This document shows, one piece after another, positions 4,418 through 5,198 of a stretch of 5,198 nt of DNA. Positions within the stretch are counted from its first letter, which is position 1. Every line of letters begins with the position of its first letter. The notes beneath the pieces are model-generated. The model was given only the letters and a program-made list of their open reading frames with translations. It searched no databases and was not told the origin of the DNA. The stretch is from NCBI GenBank assembly GCA_030024065.1, contig JASEIE010000278.1:1-5198 (forward strand). The letters are read 5' to 3'. Made by a program: the position numbers and the translations under genes. This DNA is from Thermodesulfobacteriota bacterium. Its GTDB lineage: Bacteria; Desulfobacterota; BSN033; UBA1163.

Positions 4418-5071
4418 GGCCTGGCATCCTTCAAGCTCAACGACGCCGTAGCACACCTTGTCCCAAAGCTTGTTGTCGCACCAGGCATGACCGCCATCAG
4501 TCGCGCGCAGAGGAGGAAGCCAGCCTTGGTGCGCCATGGCGAACTCGCGGAATCGATTCGAGAGGAAGACGTACTTCTCCGGGGAGTGCGCGAGACCAGA
4601 CAAACGAAAGAAGTTGTCGACCCTGCTGTCCTCGATGGGGAATGCCTCTGGGTTTAGGAAGTGCCAGAACTTGGCAGCCCACACCTGCCAGTTGCGCTTG
4701 CCATGAAGCGGCTTGATGAAGGGCGCATAGAGCTCCGAGATCACCTCGACCGGACTGGGCGCGTGCAAGAGTGACGGGGCTGACTTGGCGAGACCAGCAT
4801 AGCGGTCGCGAACGGCATGGATGTCATGAGCGATGGCTGGTGCCAAGGAGTACGCAGCCTTGAACCCTGCGACACCACCGTAATCGACGCCGATGAAGCG
4901 CACCTGCTCTAGAACACCCTCGAGTGAGAGCGCGAGGCCGTTGGCGAACAACTGGAGAGCCCGACGATCAAGGTCGGGATTCTTGATGCCGCCTGCGTAA
5001 CAGCCCGAGTTGTAGGCCTGCACAGCCTGCCGTGCGATGTCGAGGGTGATGGTCCTGTAGTCGATGGTCAT
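4412..5071 (-). CDS. Hypothetical cytoplasmic protein, probable cassette-encoded gene
   Basis: I do not recognise this 219-residue protein. It has no signal peptide or membrane segment. Residues 132-155 contain its most family-like stretch, AAKFWHFLNP followed by FPIEDSRVDNFF, rich in aromatic residues and ending in an Asp-x-Arg motif. Other notable parts are YNSGCYAGGIKNPDLDRRAL near 20-38 and a Trp-containing C-terminus with DNKLWDKVCYG. The frame could be extended to GTG 5083, but that codon directly abuts the AAGGAG ribosome binding site (5088-5083). The ATG at 5071, 11 nt after that site, is the better start. The stop TAA lies within the R'' box of an attC-like repeat, and another such repeat ends about 20 nt before the start. 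The gene is visibly richer in G+C than all its neighbours, which fits separate acquisition. No function is proposed. Confidence 0.75.
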   Translation of the reverse strand: MTIDYRTITLDIARQAVQAYNSGCYAGGIKNPDLDRRALQLFANGLALSLEGVLEQVRFIGVDYGGVAGFKAAYSLAPAIAHDIHAVRDRYAGLAKSAPSLLHAPSPVEVISELYAPFIKPLHGKRNWQVWAAKFWHFLNPEAFPIEDSRVDNFFRLSGLAHSPEKYVFLSNRFREFAMAHQGWLPPLRATDGGHAWCDNKLWDKVCYGVVELEGCQAS

Positions 5072-5092
5072 GACGGCACACACTCCTTGGCC

Positions 5093-5150
5093 AGCTAACG
5101 ACCAAGGTCAGCAGCGGCCATAGGCCGTCCGCTGGAGCTACGCGTTCAAG
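5093..5150 (-). other. attC-like site upstream of the hypothetical gene (58 bp)
   Basis: The minus-strand R' box is GTTAGCT (5099-5093), identical in reverse complement to the R'' box at 4411-4417. The proposed R'' box CTTGAAC (5150-5144) matches only 5/7. The arms pair after 5-nt spacers: + strand CAGCGG (5112-5117) with CCGCTG (5129-5134), and an outer G-x-TC segment matches across an unpaired AG. About 58 bp is near the short end of the attC range. It is weaker than the 4330 site, but its position and orientation agree with it. Confidence 0.42.
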
Positions 5151-5198
5151 TAAGCCGCTACGCGGCAGATAACTGCTTTTGTAGTTCTTCCTAAGAAC

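Noticed and set aside
4408..4716. Plus-strand and alternate minus-strand frames inside the hypothetical gene
   Set aside because: GC-rich DNA produces long shadow frames; their Arg/Ser-rich products look non-coding, and the minus-strand frame ending at 4412 has the ribosome binding site.
5138..5198. End of a further minus-strand gene entering from the right edge (…RVAAYLNA, TAG at 5138-5140)
   Set aside because: Only 19 codons are visible and a second minus-strand frame is also open, so no gene can be supported, although a preceding cassette gene would be expected here.
1..5198. CRISPR array, tRNA or rRNA
   Set aside because: No regularly spaced repeats, cloverleaf sequence or conserved ribosomal RNA segments were seen on either strand.

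Overview
The window looks like an accessory region of a bacterial chromosome. It is probably from a Gram-negative environmental lineage: one gene carries a twin-arginine export signal, another a Sec signal peptide, and the small toxin-antitoxin (TA) genes are of types common in Desulfobacterota, Nitrospirota and similar metagenome-derived genomes. This taxonomic guess is weak. All convincing genes lie on the minus strand, so the window is described below from right to left in the direction of transcription.

Right third (about 5150 to 2769): two genes, an unrecognised GC-rich 219-residue protein and a secreted trypsin-like serine protease with a TPR-like C-terminal part. Each is framed by an imperfect inverted repeat with the layout of an integron attC site: outer RYYYAAC/GTTRRRY-like heptamers, a 5-nt spacer, and inner complementary arms with unpaired extra bases. 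The three candidate sites (5093-5150, 4330-4417, 2769-2863) share one orientation. Stop codons fall in or beside the R'' box, and start codons lie 15-25 nt after the R' box. This is the expected layout of gene cassettes, and no cassette integrase gene is visible here. The cassette reading is inferred by eye and is the main finding.

Middle gap (2769 to 2285, no certain gene): it holds a possible small plus-strand ORF with a strong ribosome binding site and an internal hairpin, a 122-bp palindromic REP/MITE-like element with 17-bp perfect arms, and short direct repeats.

Left half (2284 to 1): two related Phd/PIN TA modules. Each has a near-consensus sigma-70 promoter followed by a similar palindromic operator. 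The module at 2205-1504 is intact. Between the modules lie an orphan 65-residue acidic protein and a 40-residue N-terminal remnant of a tyrosine recombinase. The second module (886-474) keeps its antitoxin, but its PIN toxin is cut after 36 residues. The truncated reading frame ends in an ATGA overlap with the start of a Tat-exported DUF4159 protein that runs off the left edge. That junction makes DUF4159 the third gene of a TA operon, so its transcription may now depend on an antitoxin-repressed promoter.

Overall the region is a mosaic of small mobile or addictive units (cassettes, TA modules, a REP element, a recombinase scrap) next to a more ordinary chromosomal gene.
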